Made by a program: the position numbers and the translations under genes. A DNA stretch of 19,276 bases from Galactobacillus timonensis (lineage in GTDB: Bacteria > Bacillota_I > Bacilli_A > Erysipelotrichales > Erysipelotrichaceae): positions 896,581-915,856 of the forward strand of contig NZ_LT964739.1 of the NCBI RefSeq assembly GCF_900240265.1, given 5' to 3'. Shown here piece after piece: positions 4,900 through 13,041 of the stretch (positions within the stretch are counted from its first letter, which is position 1; each line of letters opens with the position of its first letter). The notes beneath the pieces were generated by a model. The model was given only the letters and a program-made list of their open reading frames with translations. It searched no databases and was not told the origin of the DNA.

Positions 4900-6113
4900 T
4901 GGAAGCGAACCTGAAGGAAAGAGTGAATGAAGCGGTTGAGGCGGTGCAGCAGGCCGCAATCGATGCGACGCATGCGATTTACTTACATCCGGAGCCGGGT
5001 GATCATGAGACTTTTGCTGTTTCTTATTTGACGGATATTCTGCGTACGGCCGGCTTTACAATCAAGGAAAACCTTGCCGGGCTTCCAACGGCCTTTGAGG
5101 CAGATTATGGAAGCGGTCATCCGCGAATCGCATTGCTGGCTGAATATGATGCGCTGCCCGGATATGGGCCCAATAAGGATCAGTGGGGGCATGCCTGTGG
5201 GCATAACTGGATTGCGGGGAACTGCCTTGGAACGGCACTTGCGATGAAGAAACTGATCGATGAAAAGATGATCTCCGGAACGATCTGCTTTATGGGCTGT
5301 CCGGCGGAAGAGTCAACGGGCGGAAAGGTTACCATGACGGAACAGGGCTGCTTCGACGATATGGATCTTGCGATGCAGATACATATTACCAATGGCAATG
5401 AAGCCATGGTTGGCGGCGGGGCATTGGCGTTCAATGGGATTGAATTTACGTTCCATGGCGTTGCCAGTCATGCGGCAGCGGCACCGGAGAAGGGAATCAA
5501 TGCGCTGGACGCATGTTATCTGATGTTTAATGGCGTCAATGCGCTTCGTCAGCATGTTCCTTCGGATGTGAAGCTTCATGGCATCATCGTCAACGGCGGA
5601 GCGGCGCCGAATATTGTTCCGGCAGAGGCCGCCAGCCGCTGGGAGATCCGGGCCGAAAAACGTTCGACGGTAGATGCACTGGAAAAGCGGTTCTTTGATA
5701 TTGCCCAGGGCGCGTGCCTGATGACGGGTGCCACCTATTCCTGGCGCTATTTTGAAAATAAATTTGATAACTGCATTAACTTTGATTCTCTGGATCGTTT
5801 GATGGTGGACGCGATTCATACCTCAGGTTACACGAATGTGAAAGTATCAACAGATGCAGGGGCAGGCTCAACGGATGTCGGCAACGTGTCACAGGTATGT
5901 CCGACGGTGCATGTCAATATGGGTGTCGGAAATATGGATGGCTATACGTGTCATGAGGAGCCGTTTCTTCAGTATACTGACGGAAAAGGCGCATATGAAA
6001 TCTTGAGAAATGCCATCTATGCACAGACGTATCTTTCGGTTGAGGCCTGTACGGATGCGGCCGTGAGGCAGATGCTCGCTGAGGCAAAGGGACAATTGAA
6101 ACAGGATGCGTAA
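4899..6113 (+). CDS. M20-family amidohydrolase (AbgB / ACY1L2-like)
   Basis: A 404-residue cytoplasmic metallohydrolase. Family signatures are LLAEYDALPG (Asp about 84), GHACGHNW (His98, Cys100, His102), CPAEES (Glu137, Glu138), MQIH and the C-terminal CHEEPF. The central dimerisation domain starts near FTFHGVASHAAAAPEKGIN. M20 enzymes of this subgroup cleave amide bonds of N-acyl amino acids or p-aminobenzoyl-glutamate-like dipeptides; the exact substrate cannot be read from sequence. The ATG at 4899 was preferred to the in-frame ATG at 4869 because AAAGGCGG is correctly placed before it and because it abuts the leader peptide stop. Adenine deaminase follows after 26 bases, so the two are probably cotranscribed up to the terminator at 7871. 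Confidence 0.85.
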   Translation: MEANLKERVNEAVEAVQQAAIDATHAIYLHPEPGDHETFAVSYLTDILRTAGFTIKENLAGLPTAFEADYGSGHPRIALLAEYDALPGYGPNKDQWGHACGHNWIAGNCLGTALAMKKLIDEKMISGTICFMGCPAEESTGGKVTMTEQGCFDDMDLAMQIHITNGNEAMVGGGALAFNGIEFTFHGVASHAAAAPEKGINALDACYLMFNGVNALRQHVPSDVKLHGIIVNGGAAPNIVPAEAASRWEIRAEKRSTVDALEKRFFDIAQGACLMTGATYSWRYFENKFDNCINFDSLDRLMVDAIHTSGYTNVKVSTDAGAGSTDVGNVSQVCPTVHVNMGVGNMDGYTCHEEPFLQYTDGKGAYEILRNAIYAQTYLSVEACTDAAVRQMLAEAKGQLKQDA

Positions 6114-6139
6114 GTAATAGGAAGGGACGGGAAACCATC

Positions 6140-7861
6140 ATGGAAACAGGCACCTATGCAATTAAGAATGCAAATGTGTTTCTGACATACCGGCAGAAAT
6201 TTGAGCCGCGGACGATTGTTGTGCGGGACGGTCGGATTGCGGCAGTACTGGATCCGGATGCGGATGCAGCGATCAATAGCATCGATGCGCAGGGAATGTA
6301 TGTGATTCCGGGCATGACGGATGTGCATATGCATATTGAATCGTCGATGACGCATCCTAAGGAGTTCAGCCGCTGGGCACTGCGATATGGGACCACAGGG
6401 ATCGTTGCGGATGCGCATGAGATTGTGAACGTTTTTGGAATGGATGGCCAGTTTGCCTTCATGAATCAGGAGACGGATCTCGATATTTTCTGGGCAATCC
6501 CAAGTTCGGTCCCGGCGACGAATCCGTCCCTGGAAACATCCGGGGCAGAAATGACTGTCGAGGATGTGAAGCGGATGCTTGCGGATCCAAGGGTCGTATC
6601 CCTTGGCGAAGTCATGAATATGAAGGATCTGCTGTCAGAGGAGCCGACGAAGATTCAGGAATTCATTCGCGCATGCAAGGAGATCCGGGGCCGCGACATC
6701 CGGATTGAGGGACATTGTCCAAAGATTTCGGGAGAGGATCTGAATGCCTTTATTGCGGCAGGCGTGGATGCGGACCATACGCTGCAGACGCCGGCCTCGA
6801 TTATGGAGAAGTGTGATCTTGGCATGTTCCTGGAGATTCAGTATAAGAGTGTGACGCCCGATACGGTTCGTACCATTGTGGAAAACAATCTGTATGAGAA
6901 TGTGGCTCTGGTGACGGATGATGTGGTGCCGGACAAACTGGCGCAGGGACAGCTCAATACAGTGGTGCGCTATGCAGTGGAATGCGGCATGCCGCTGGAG
7001 AAGGCAATTTATTGTGCGACATTTACGGGCGCACGGCGTATGCACTTGGATGAGCGGGGCATGATCGCCCCGGGCAAGGTGGCGGACCTCGTGTTTTATC
7101 GCGATATCTCTACTCTGGTGCCGGATGTGGTGATCAAGTCGGGCAGGAAAGTGTTCGATGCGGCAGAAGGTATGATGCCGAAGGCAGAGAAGGTGGAGTT
7201 TCCGGAGCGTTTCTATCATTCGGTGAAGTGTCGAATGGCAAAGGATTCCGACTTCGTTCTGCATACAAAGGATCCGGCGGCGAAGAAAGTGATCGTTAAC
7301 GTTATTTCCGTTAATGCGGATAATACGGCGACGCAGAAGGTTGAAAGGGAGCTGGCTGTTCAGGATGGTGTGATTCAGTGGGAGGATTCGGATCTTTCGC
7401 TGGTGACAATCTTTGAGCGGTATGGAAAAAACGGAAACGTTGCCTATGGCTTTTTGGAACATGCCTTTGCAAAGAAGGGGGCGGCAGCGACGACCTGGTC
7501 CCATGATTCGCACAATCTGATTGTTGTGGGACGCGATGGCCGTGACATGGCGGCGGCACAGAACCGGGTTGTTGAGGAGCAGGGTGCTTATGTGGTGGCG
7601 ATCGATGGAAAGGTTGCGGCGGATGCGCCGCTGACGATTGCGGGTATTGTTTCTTCGGAACCGATGGAGGAGCTGGGAAAGCAGATTGGTGAAGTGAGGC
7701 AGGCAATGGAAGGTCTTGGGTGGCATAATTCCAACGTTCTCATGAGCATGTCAACGCTGGCTCTGCCAGTGTCTCCGGCACTCAAGATGACGGATTATGG
7801 GTATCTGGATACGCGTACTCAACAGTCTGTTCCTCTTATCGTACAAGAAATTGTGGAATGA
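6140..7861 (+). CDS. ade: Adenine deaminase
   Basis: A 573-residue enzyme that converts adenine to hypoxanthine and ammonia in purine salvage. The amidohydrolase metal motif is DVHMHIESSM (residues 61-70, His63 and His65). Further family blocks are GTTGIVADAHEIVNVFG, IEGHCPKISG, DADHTLQ and VTDDVVPDKL, with a composite C-terminal domain containing WSHDSHN. Length matches bacterial adenine deaminases (about 570-600). GGAAGGG and GGG before the ATG at 6140 give a ribosome site. It probably shares a transcript with the upstream M20 gene and ends at the terminator at 7871. Both release ammonia or amino acids, so a nitrogen or carbon salvage operon is a reasonable inference. Confidence 0.93.
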   Translation: METGTYAIKNANVFLTYRQKFEPRTIVVRDGRIAAVLDPDADAAINSIDAQGMYVIPGMTDVHMHIESSMTHPKEFSRWALRYGTTGIVADAHEIVNVFGMDGQFAFMNQETDLDIFWAIPSSVPATNPSLETSGAEMTVEDVKRMLADPRVVSLGEVMNMKDLLSEEPTKIQEFIRACKEIRGRDIRIEGHCPKISGEDLNAFIAAGVDADHTLQTPASIMEKCDLGMFLEIQYKSVTPDTVRTIVENNLYENVALVTDDVVPDKLAQGQLNTVVRYAVECGMPLEKAIYCATFTGARRMHLDERGMIAPGKVADLVFYRDISTLVPDVVIKSGRKVFDAAEGMMPKAEKVEFPERFYHSVKCRMAKDSDFVLHTKDPAAKKVIVNVISVNADNTATQKVERELAVQDGVIQWEDSDLSLVTIFERYGKNGNVAYGFLEHAFAKKGAAATTWSHDSHNLIVVGRDGRDMAAAQNRVVEEQGAYVVAIDGKVAADAPLTIAGIVSSEPMEELGKQIGEVRQAMEGLGWHNSNVLMSMSTLALPVSPALKMTDYGYLDTRTQQSVPLIVQEIVE

Positions 7862-7870
7862 AATGGCTTT

Positions 7871-7896
7871 AGCGGGAGGAACTCCCGCTTTTCTTT
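7871..7896 (+). terminator. Intrinsic terminator after ade
   Basis: AGCGGGAG and CTCCCGCT form an 8-bp stem with a 3-base loop, followed by TTTTCTTT. Confidence 0.92.
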
Positions 7897-7995
7897 ACTG
7901 GTAATGGAATGATCCATGTGCCGGATGCATAGGCAGATTGGAATGGAACAGAGTAAAAACAGGATATGATGGTAGCGGAAAAGGAAGGTAAAGAT

Positions 7996-9471
7996 ATGTC
8001 CTGTACAACAATTCTGGTTGGTAAAGGGGCCAGCTATGATGGCTCGACGATGATTGCGCGCAATGATGATGGTGCCTATACGCTGAAGCATTTGAAGGTG
8101 TTTGAACCGAAGGATCTTCCGAAGATGTATCGCTCCGTTGGATCGAAGGTTTCAATTCCTCTGCCGGAAGGGGCGATGCGGTTTACGGCGATGCCAAATG
8201 CGTCCAAAGAGGATTTGAAGAAGGAAGGACTCTGGGCTGCCAGCGGCGTCAATGCGGCCAATGTAGGCATCACGGCGACCGAGACGATTACGAGTAATCC
8301 GCGTGTGCTTGGGGCGGATCCTTATGTTGTCTATCAGCCGGCAAAAGGCAGTAAGAAGGAAGTCGCCGGCGGCATTGGTGAGGAAGATATTGTGATGCTG
8401 GTGCTGCCGTACATTCATTCGGCGCGGGAAGGCGTACTTCGCTTAGGTTCTTTACTGGAGCAGTATGGTACCTATGAGCCGAATGGCATCTGCTTCAACG
8501 ATGTAAATGAGGCATGGTATATGGAGACGATCGGTGGTCATCACTGGATCGCTTCAAGGGTTCCGGATGATCGGGTCATTATTATGCCGAATCAGTTTGG
8601 AACCGATACATTTGATCTTGGGGATGCGTTAGGTGAGGGAAAGAATTATCTTTGTTCGCATGATCTGAAGGAGTTTATTGCGGATAATTTTCTGGATCTT
8701 TCGCAGGATGGTGTGTTGAATCCGCGGGATGCCTTTGGCAGCCATTCGGATGCGGATCATGTGTACAATACGCCGCGTGCCTGGTTTATGGGCAGATATC
8801 TGTGTCCGCATACGTATCGCTGGGATGGTGCGGATGCGCGCTTTACGCCGGAGTCGGATGATATTCCGTTTGCGCTGGTTCCGGAAAAGAAGGTGACGCC
8901 GGAAGATGTGAAGTATCTTCTTTCTTCGCACTACCAGGGTACGGCCTATGATCCGTATGGAAGCTATGGGGATCCTTCTCTGCGTGGGAAGTATCGTTCC
9001 ATTGGTATTGCGCGGACCGACTTTATGTCGCTGATTCAGATCCGTCCTTATATGCCGGAAAGCTATCGGGCGCTGGAATGGGTGTGCTACGGGGCAAATG
9101 TGTTCAATGTGATGGCTCCGCTCTATGCCAATATTGATCATGTGCCGAACTACTTCGGGAAGGCGGATGACCGTGTTTCGACGGATAACTTTCATTGGAC
9201 GAGCCGCCTGATTGCGGCGCTGGCGGATGCGTCTTATGACAAGTCGATCCAAGAGATTGAGCGTTATCAGGAAAAGGCAAATGCGAAGACACGGTCATTG
9301 ATTCATAGCTATGATGCGTCATTTGCCAGGGAATCCACCATTCAGCAGCGGGAAGAGGCAAATGAGACAATTGCCAAAGCTGTTCAGAAGGAAGCCGATG
9401 ATGCACTGGCAAAGATTCTGAAGATCCGTACAGCGGATATGAAGAATAACTACTCACGTGCAGATAACTAA
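7996..9471 (+). CDS. Family C69 dipeptidase
   Basis: A 491-residue N-terminal nucleophile peptidase of the PepD/PepDA type, which hydrolyses a broad range of dipeptides in the cytoplasm. The N-terminus MSCTTILVGKGASYDGSTMI carries the nucleophile Cys3, exposed by removing only the first residues, and is followed by ARNDD as in lactic acid bacterial PepDA. Other family blocks are GVNAANVGITATETI, NEAWYMETIGGHHW and WVCYG near the C-terminal third. The frame is open to 7966, but AAGGAAGG precedes the ATG at 7996 at good spacing, and that start leaves the usual very short propeptide. It is a single-gene unit between the ade terminator and a hairpin at 9502. Confidence 0.92.
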   Translation: MSCTTILVGKGASYDGSTMIARNDDGAYTLKHLKVFEPKDLPKMYRSVGSKVSIPLPEGAMRFTAMPNASKEDLKKEGLWAASGVNAANVGITATETITSNPRVLGADPYVVYQPAKGSKKEVAGGIGEEDIVMLVLPYIHSAREGVLRLGSLLEQYGTYEPNGICFNDVNEAWYMETIGGHHWIASRVPDDRVIIMPNQFGTDTFDLGDALGEGKNYLCSHDLKEFIADNFLDLSQDGVLNPRDAFGSHSDADHVYNTPRAWFMGRYLCPHTYRWDGADARFTPESDDIPFALVPEKKVTPEDVKYLLSSHYQGTAYDPYGSYGDPSLRGKYRSIGIARTDFMSLIQIRPYMPESYRALEWVCYGANVFNVMAPLYANIDHVPNYFGKADDRVSTDNFHWTSRLIAALADASYDKSIQEIERYQEKANAKTRSLIHSYDASFARESTIQQREEANETIAKAVQKEADDALAKILKIRTADMKNNYSRADN

Positions 9472-9501
9472 AGAGAAATGATCCAATAAAAACTGTTGAA
9501 A

Positions 9502-9537
9502 GAAAGCGGACTGTGCATGCATGTGCAGCCCGCTTTC
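9502..9537. other. Large near-palindromic hairpin after the dipeptidase gene
   Basis: GAAAGCGG (9502-9509) and CCGCTTTC (9530-9537) close a 36-base near palindrome. There is no T tract on the + side, so it is either a factor-assisted terminator or an mRNA 3'-end stabiliser. Confidence 0.55.
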
Positions 9538-9596
9538 CGGTTGACAGGATATAACGATGAATGATAAAAGTATTAGGCAGATTCAAAACGAAGTAC

Positions 9597-9672
9597 GGGG
9601 TTGTAGCTCACCTGGGAGAGCGCATCCATGGCATGGATGAGGTAGAGGGTTCGAGTCCCTTCAGCTCCACCA
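9597..9672 (+). tRNA. tRNA-Ala (anticodon GGC)
   Basis: A 76-base cloverleaf with acceptor stem GGGGTTG/CAGCTCC (two wobble pairs), D arm GCTC/GAGC, anticodon stem CATCC/GGATG with loop ATGGCAT, a T arm with TTCGAGT, and an encoded CCA. The anticodon GGC reads GCC alanine codons. Confidence 0.95.
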
Positions 9673-9681
9673 TAGAATGAC

Positions 9682-9721
9682 AAGGCTTGCCTTTGTAATA
9701 TACGGCTTGCCTTTTTATTTT
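9682..9721 (+). terminator. Probable terminator after tRNA-Ala
   Basis: AAGGC and GCC (left) pair with GGC and GCCTT (right) around a TT/TT internal loop, followed by TTTTTATTTT. Confidence 0.65.
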
Positions 9722-9793
9722 CGTCTCTTTATCGGCATCAGCAGTTTCCAGCCGATGCATGCGCCGAAATAATCACTTCATAGGGAAGGATAT

Positions 9794-9880
9794 AGGGAGG
9801 GAATATTCACGATTTATTACGATAGTGTTAAGCCTTCGGATGGGCAGATTGATGATGGCCCTTACTTTTTCCTTGTGCTT
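9794..9880 (+). repeat. Dispersed leader-like repeat, copy B
   Basis: Partner of 2907-2997. It contains an SD-like AGGGAGGG, ATATTCAC, AGTGTTAAG and then GCAGATTGATGATGGCCCTT. Read as protein, the conserved end is DGQIDDGPYFFL. It lies upstream of the antitoxin gene. Confidence 0.55.
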
Positions 9881-9881
9881 T

Positions 9882-9900
9882 CAGCAGGTAAAGCCTGCTG
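9882..9900. promoter_or_regulatory. Inverted repeat upstream of the antitoxin gene
   Basis: CAGCAGG and CCTGCTG form a perfect 7-bp inverted repeat with a 5-base centre. It could be an operator or a weak terminator. Confidence 0.4.
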
Positions 9901-9913
9901 TTATCATTGATAA
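9901..9913. promoter_or_regulatory. Operator-like palindrome before the antitoxin gene
   Basis: TTATCA and TGATAA are mirrored around one base. It lies next to AT-rich -10-like sequence (GATAATAAT near 9920). Phd-type antitoxins usually repress their own promoter through short palindromes, so autoregulation is a reasonable inference. Confidence 0.35.
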
Positions 9914-9947
9914 AAAACTGATAATAATTAATCGACGGGAGGCAAAA

Positions 9948-10214
9948 ATGATCATTAAAGGTTCATCTGCTTTAAGAAACAATTATCCTGAAATTTCAAG
10001 ACTTGCTAAAGATAGTCAGGAACCGATATACATTACAAACAACGGTGAAGGGGAAGGAGTATATATGAGCCTGGACGCCTTTGAAAAACGTGAGGAAATG
10101 CTTAATATGAGAGCAAGAATACTTCAGGCAGAAGAAGAGAGACTTTCCGGTGCAGAAACAATTTCCGTATTTGAAGCAAGAGAAGCGTTGAGGAAGCGCC
10201 TGAATGGAGAATAA
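9948..10214 (+). CDS. Phd/YefM-type antitoxin
   Basis: An 88-residue DNA-binding antitoxin. It starts MIIKGSSALRNNYPEISRLA and contains EPIYITNNGEGEGVYMSLDAFEK, the typical Phd/YefM strand-turn and helix region; the C-terminal half (LQAEEERLSGAETISVFEAR) would wrap the toxin. GGGAGG before the ATG at 9948 sets the start; the frame is open further upstream to 9759, but that part reads through the dispersed repeat and has no ribosome site. Its stop overlaps the start of a truncated toxin frame at 10205. With its toxin destroyed, the antitoxin may be neutral, may still repress its promoter, or may neutralise a related toxin elsewhere. Confidence 0.85.
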   Translation: MIIKGSSALRNNYPEISRLAKDSQEPIYITNNGEGEGVYMSLDAFEKREEMLNMRARILQAEEERLSGAETISVFEAREALRKRLNGE

Positions 10215-10292
10215 AGCAGTAATCAGGACTCTTCCCTCTGCAAAAAATGATGATCGAGACGAGTCGGTAAAGGTTTTCTTCTGCTCCATTAT
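10205..10292 (+). pseudogene. Remnant of a RelE/ParE-type toxin gene cut by the tnpB element
   Basis: An ATG overlaps the end of the antitoxin frame (ATGGAGAATAA) and encodes MENKAVIRTLPSAKNDDRDE, which resembles RelE/ParE N-termini with an AKND helix start. After about 20 residues the similarity fades, and at 10293 the IS200/IS605-type element begins. The gene position and overlap are typical of toxin-antitoxin pairs. The rest of the toxin is not found beyond the element (11691 on), so there was a deletion or earlier decay. Family assignment rests on a short segment. Confidence 0.5.
10289..10292 (+). other. Candidate TAM (TTAT) at the left end of tnpB element 1
   Basis: TTAT is the last sequence shared by both elements outside their left ends (the other copy is at 15551-15554, complement). 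In IS200/IS605 elements the bases next to the left end are the insertion target and the TnpB target-adjacent motif. Confidence 0.5.
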
Positions 10293-11690
10293 AAAAAACG
10301 GCCGAGAAAACCCATGTGCTTCAGCCATGGAATGAAAGGCCGCTGTTACCGTATAATTTAAGCGGAAAGGAGGTGAAGTCATGTATCTGACGCAGACAAA
10401 CTACATTCGGCATCTGCCGAAGGACCAGTACGAAGCGATCCTTGAGATGTGCTCGTATGCCAACAATCTGTACAACGTTGGACTGTATCAAATCCGTCAG
10501 TATTTCTTTGCGACGAACAAGTATCTGCGGTATGAAAAGAACTACCATCTTTGCAAAGATAATGAAAATTACAAGCTGCTGCAGGCCGGCATTTCTCAGC
10601 AGATCCTGCGGACGTGCGACCATGCCTTCAGGTCGTTCTTTGCGCTGCTGAGCAAAAAGAAGTCCGGCAGCTACGACAAGAAAGTGCGCATTCCACACTA
10701 CCGCACGAAAGGCGGAAAGTATCTGCTGGTGCTGTCAACGAACGCGATCAACATCAGAAACGACAATCTGATCGTTCCGATGAGTCGTACGTTTTCAAAG
10801 CAGCATCCGGATCTGGATTCCATACGTATTCCGGTACCTGAAAGAATTTCAGGCAGGCACATCGCTGAAGTACGCATCGTGCCCGTTCTGAACGGCAAGG
10901 CACTGAAGATTCAGTACTGCTACGAACAGGAAGAAGAGCCGCAGAATCTGAATGCGGACAATGTATTAGCCATTGATGTCGGTCTCGATAATCTTGCGTC
11001 GTGTGTAACAACCACGGGGACGTCCTTCATCGTTGACGGACGTAAGCTCAAATCAATCAACCAGTGGTACAACAGGCAGATTGCACACTACGCATCGATC
11101 AAAGACCATCAGAACATCAAAGGCTTTACAGCCCGTATGAGCCGCATCACAGACAAGCGTAACCGGCAGGTGACAGACTACATGCACAAGGCTGCACGCC
11201 ATATCGTTGATTACTGCATTGCCAATGATATCGGCACGCTCATTGTCGGACACAGCGTTGACCAGAAACAGTCGGTCAACATGGGTAAAGCGAACAATCA
11301 GAAGTTTGTTCAGATCCCGTTTGACCAGCTTCGCACGTATCTGAAAACGCTGTGCGAACGATATGGCATTGCATACATCGAAACGGAAGAATCGTACACG
11401 TCAAAGGCATCGTTCTTAGACGGTGACGCGATTCCGGTGTACGACACAAAACATCCGTATGCCGGTACATTCTCAGGCAAACGCATCAAACGGGGATTGT
11501 ACAGTACCAAAGAAAACACGCTCGTTAACGCAGACATCAACGGAGCGTGCAACATTGCAAAGAAAGGTAAACAGAACCTCAGCTTTGAGGGACTGTGTAG
11601 AGGGCTGTTGGCAAGCCCTTTGAGAATAAGGATTGCGTAAGCAATCAGACTTCTCAAGAATCCCACGTGCTTTAGCTGTGGGAGTGTCAA
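10293..11690 (+). mobile_element. IS200/IS605-type tnpB-only element, copy 1
   Basis: The 1398-bp limits come from comparison with the copy at 14153-15550; identity begins at AAAAAACGGCCG and ends at GGAGTGTCAA. Subterminal hairpins are present at the left (CCCATG...CATGG near 10310-10330) and right (CCCAC...GTGGG, 11661-11681). There is no tnpA tyrosine transposase gene, so mobility would need a transposase supplied elsewhere. It interrupts the toxin partner of the antitoxin at 9948. Confidence 0.85.
10381..11640 (+). CDS. tnpB: TnpB-family RNA-guided nuclease homologue, copy 1
   Basis: A 419-residue protein of the TnpB family, ancestors of Cas12, which cut DNA with a guide RNA from the element's right end. 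RuvC-I is AIDVGLDNLAS (Asp199) and RuvC-III is LVNADINGACNI (Asp385). The RuvC-II position, normally I-V-I-E-N/D-L, reads LIVGHSVDQKQ with no Glu at the usual site; Glu336/Glu337 in ETEESYTSKASF are possible substitutes. The usual four-Cys zinc finger is absent. A very strong SD (AAAGGAGGTGA) precedes the ATG. Nine residues differ from the other copy. Whether it cleaves DNA or only binds it cannot be told from sequence. Confidence 0.9.
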   Translation: MYLTQTNYIRHLPKDQYEAILEMCSYANNLYNVGLYQIRQYFFATNKYLRYEKNYHLCKDNENYKLLQAGISQQILRTCDHAFRSFFALLSKKKSGSYDKKVRIPHYRTKGGKYLLVLSTNAINIRNDNLIVPMSRTFSKQHPDLDSIRIPVPERISGRHIAEVRIVPVLNGKALKIQYCYEQEEEPQNLNADNVLAIDVGLDNLASCVTTTGTSFIVDGRKLKSINQWYNRQIAHYASIKDHQNIKGFTARMSRITDKRNRQVTDYMHKAARHIVDYCIANDIGTLIVGHSVDQKQSVNMGKANNQKFVQIPFDQLRTYLKTLCERYGIAYIETEESYTSKASFLDGDAIPVYDTKHPYAGTFSGKRIKRGLYSTKENTLVNADINGACNIAKKGKQNLSFEGLCRGLLASPLRIRIA

Positions 11691-11710
11691 TTTTAGAAGT
11701 TTTACAGAAG
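11541..11710 (+). ncRNA. Predicted omega RNA (reRNA) of tnpB copy 1 with guide
   Basis: In this family the guide RNA spans the tnpB 3' end and the right end and reads into flanking DNA. The right end with its hairpin finishes at 11690, so the guide would begin at 11691 with TTTTAGAAGTTTTACAGAAG. The 5' limit is approximate. Confidence 0.45.
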
Positions 11711-11733
11711 GCTTTGAAATCATTCACTGAATC

Positions 11734-11771
11734 AAAAATGCGGAGCCATGGCATTTCAGCTTCGCATTTTT
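11734..11771. terminator. Bidirectional terminator between serA and tnpB copy 1
   Basis: AAAAATGCG and CGCATTTTT close the stem, with GGAGC/GCTTC-type pairing inside. It has T runs on both strands, so it can stop serA (minus) and the tnpB transcript (plus). Confidence 0.8.
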
Positions 11772-11795
11772 CGATGGGTTAATGCAGCGTAAGGG

Positions 11796-12962
11796 CTACT
11801 CGAGTCCGCGGACACGGATGACGTCATCGAGATCAGAGATCTCCTGAAGGATGGTATCATCGATGGCGGAATTGATGTCGAAGACAGAGTAGGCAATGGC
11901 GCCGACAGATTTGTTCGACATGTTTTCGATGTTGATCCGGTCCTTGGCAAAGACGGGCATGATCCTGCTCAGCATGCCGGGGACGTTGCGGTGGATGACG
12001 CAGATCCGTGCTTTGCCAGAGCGTTCCAGATAGACATTGGGCATGTTCACGGAGTTGCGGATGTTGCCGTTGCGCAGATATTCGTCCATTTCCATGGCGG
12101 CCATGCGTGCGCAGTTGCTTTCGGCTTCGATGGTTGTGCCGCCAAGATGCGGTGTCAGAATGACGTTCTTTGTATGAATCAGACGCTCCGTCGGAAAGTC
12201 GGCGACGTAGCGTGCCACTTTACCGGTATTTAATGCATGGATGATGGCATCTTCATCGACCACGGGTCCGCGTGCGTAGTTAATGATGCGGACACCGTTC
12301 TTCATGACAGCGATCGTTTTGTCATTGATCATGCCGCGGGTTTCTTCATTCAGCGGAACGTGGAGCGTGAGATAGTCGCACTGCTTCAGAAGTTCATAGA
12401 GGCTTGCGACGCGCTGTACGTGGCGGCTGATTTTCCATGCCGCATCGACGGAGAGGTAGGGGTCATAGGCCAGTACCTCCATGTTGAGCTCGAGAGCGAT
12501 GTTGGCAACCAGGGAACCGACGTTGCCCGTTCCGATGACGCCCAGTACCTTGCCTGCATATTCGGGTCCGGCGAACTGTTTTTTGATCTTTTCCATCCGC
12601 TCTTCGATGGGGCCGTCGCTGCCGTCATAGGAGTAGACCCACTTCATGCCGTCGAATATGTCGCGGCTCGCCATCCCCAGGGCAAAGACAAACAGTTCTT
12701 TAACGCCGTTGGCATTTCCGCCAGGCGTGTTGAAGACGACGATGCCCTTTTCGGTGCACTCGTCGAGAGGAATGGTGTTGACGCCGATGCCGGCGCGGCC
12801 GATGCACTTGAGCTCGGGATTGAACGCGTAGTCATGCAGGTCGCTGGCCCGCACGAAGAGGGCATCGGGGTTCGACTCGCTGTCACTGATTTCGTAGTAC
12901 GGTTCCTTCAGGATTTCGCGGCACGATGGTGAAATGTTGTTGAGTGTTCGAATGCGATACAT
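11796..12962 (-). CDS. serA: D-3-phosphoglycerate dehydrogenase
   Basis: A 388-residue NAD-dependent enzyme that oxidises 3-phosphoglycerate, the first step of serine synthesis. The Rossmann motif is GVIGTGNVGS (residues 141-150); the catalytic Arg231 (NYARGPVVDE), Glu260 (PTER) and His272 (TPHLGG) are in place. A C-terminal ACT domain (ICVIHRNVPGMLSRIMPVF, from about 320) suggests feedback control by serine. The size matches the short-type SerA with one ACT domain and no intervening domain. GGAAAGGAAAA precedes the ATG. It follows serC by 79 bases on the same strand, and a terminator lies beyond its stop. Confidence 0.93.
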   Translation of the reverse strand: MYRIRTLNNISPSCREILKEPYYEISDSESNPDALFVRASDLHDYAFNPELKCIGRAGIGVNTIPLDECTEKGIVVFNTPGGNANGVKELFVFALGMASRDIFDGMKWVYSYDGSDGPIEERMEKIKKQFAGPEYAGKVLGVIGTGNVGSLVANIALELNMEVLAYDPYLSVDAAWKISRHVQRVASLYELLKQCDYLTLHVPLNEETRGMINDKTIAVMKNGVRIINYARGPVVDEDAIIHALNTGKVARYVADFPTERLIHTKNVILTPHLGGTTIEAESNCARMAAMEMDEYLRNGNIRNSVNMPNVYLERSGKARICVIHRNVPGMLSRIMPVFAKDRINIENMSNKSVGAIAYSVFDINSAIDDTILQEISDLDDVIRVRGLE

Positions 12963-13041
12963 AGGTTTTCCTTTCCGGCAGAGATTCTATGATCCCACCT
13001 TCCTGTATGTATGCGGCCATGGATCCGGTGAATCCAGCCGC

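Noticed and set aside
6635..7726. 363-codon open frame on the minus strand inside ade
   Set aside because: The composition is His/Arg/Leu-rich, typical of antisense to a coding frame; adenine deaminase on the plus strand is unambiguous.
9759..9947. 63-codon N-terminal extension of the antitoxin
   Set aside because: It reads through the dispersed repeat, lacks a ribosome site and is not part of the Phd/YefM fold; the ATG at 9948 has GGGAGG.
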